Source: Lithospermum erythrorhizon
Lineage: Eukaryota; Streptophyta; Magnoliopsida; Boraginales; Boraginaceae
Assembly: GCA_019722365.1 (NCBI GenBank)
Contig: JADFUC010000758.1
Coordinates: 1,984,001 to 2,048,000, forward strand
Length of the DNA: 64,000 bases
Direction of reading: 5' to 3'
A model generated the notes under the pieces. The model was not told where the DNA came from. It searched no databases and saw only the letters and a program-made list of their open reading frames with translations. A program made the translations under genes and the position numbers. Below, in pieces: positions 63,796 to 64,000 of this stretch. Within the stretch, counting starts at the first letter, position 1; each line of letters begins with the position of its first letter.

Positions 63796-64000
63796 TGCAA
63801 AGAAGAATTTTTATTATATATGATAGGGGTACAAAATAAAACCCGCGCGAGGGGAAAATTCTAAGTGTCTGGGTTTTATCAAATCGAAGAGGATCATTCT
63901 GGCCCAATGGTCACTAGCATTTCTTGATGATTTGTGAGATGTAAGACACTGGCGGCAGGCTTGATTTGGGCTTGACTTGAAGAAGCGATTTGAGCTTGAG
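63796..64000 (-). repeat. Second LTR of the Tat/Ogre-like element, cut by the window end
   Basis: The first 205 bases match the left LTR from 57207: TGCAAAGAAGAATTTTTATT, a GATAGGGGTACAAAATAAAA block, GGGTTTTATCA, and later GATTTGAGCTTGA phrases. With the minus orientation proposed, it would be the 5' LTR. Confidence 0.7.

Overview
The window is nuclear DNA of a flowering plant, most likely a eudicot. It is AT-rich, has intron-containing genes with plant-specific families (a HOTHEAD-like oxidoreductase, an NHL/LEA_2 protein, an INDETERMINATE-DOMAIN zinc-finger factor and an RHD3-type GTPase), and long gene-free stretches filled with decayed LTR retrotransposons. I cannot name the species from the sequence.

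Layout. 1-3400: the 3' half of an RHD3/SEY1-like gene on the + strand; its second membrane-segment exon carries in-frame stops. 4780-15126: two decayed Ty1/copia elements in minus orientation, side by side. One (4780-8800, family B copy 1) has a reverse-transcriptase fragment, the linker after integrase, gag and one LTR. The other (8830-15126, element C) has both LTRs and a stop-riddled gag-pol. 15127-25280: a 10 kb AT-rich gene desert with small repeats, including a 170-bp duplication and a cluster of a recurring ATACCAT motif. 25412-29421: an intact six-exon HOTHEAD-like gene (+). 31452-32222: an intact single-exon NHL gene (+). 35738-40610: a second copy of copia family B (-), keeping gag and integrase but lacking reverse transcriptase. 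41250-43480: an unidentified element-like region with GAGC/CGAGC-rich edges, a ~145-bp tandem array and exon-like fragments. 46137-46755: a 5'-truncated LINE (-). 49411-51689: an intact three-exon IDD transcription factor (-). 55099-56319: a MULE-like element with long terminal inverted repeats. 57207-64000: part of a large LTR element, probably Gypsy Tat/Ogre-like in minus orientation, running off the window.

The genes do not form a pathway. They are ordinary single plant genes for ER shaping (RHD3), cuticle and wax or fatty-acid oxidation (HOTHEAD), membrane-anchored stress or defence (NHL) and transcription (IDD), separated by transposon debris. I found no convincing new biological system. 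The most unusual points are the damaged RHD3 membrane exon, the two copia copies with complementary pol deletions, the unexplained 41-43 kb element, and the repeat cluster at 20.9-22.1 kb. Exon boundaries were placed by eye from splice sites, reading phase and family resemblance.
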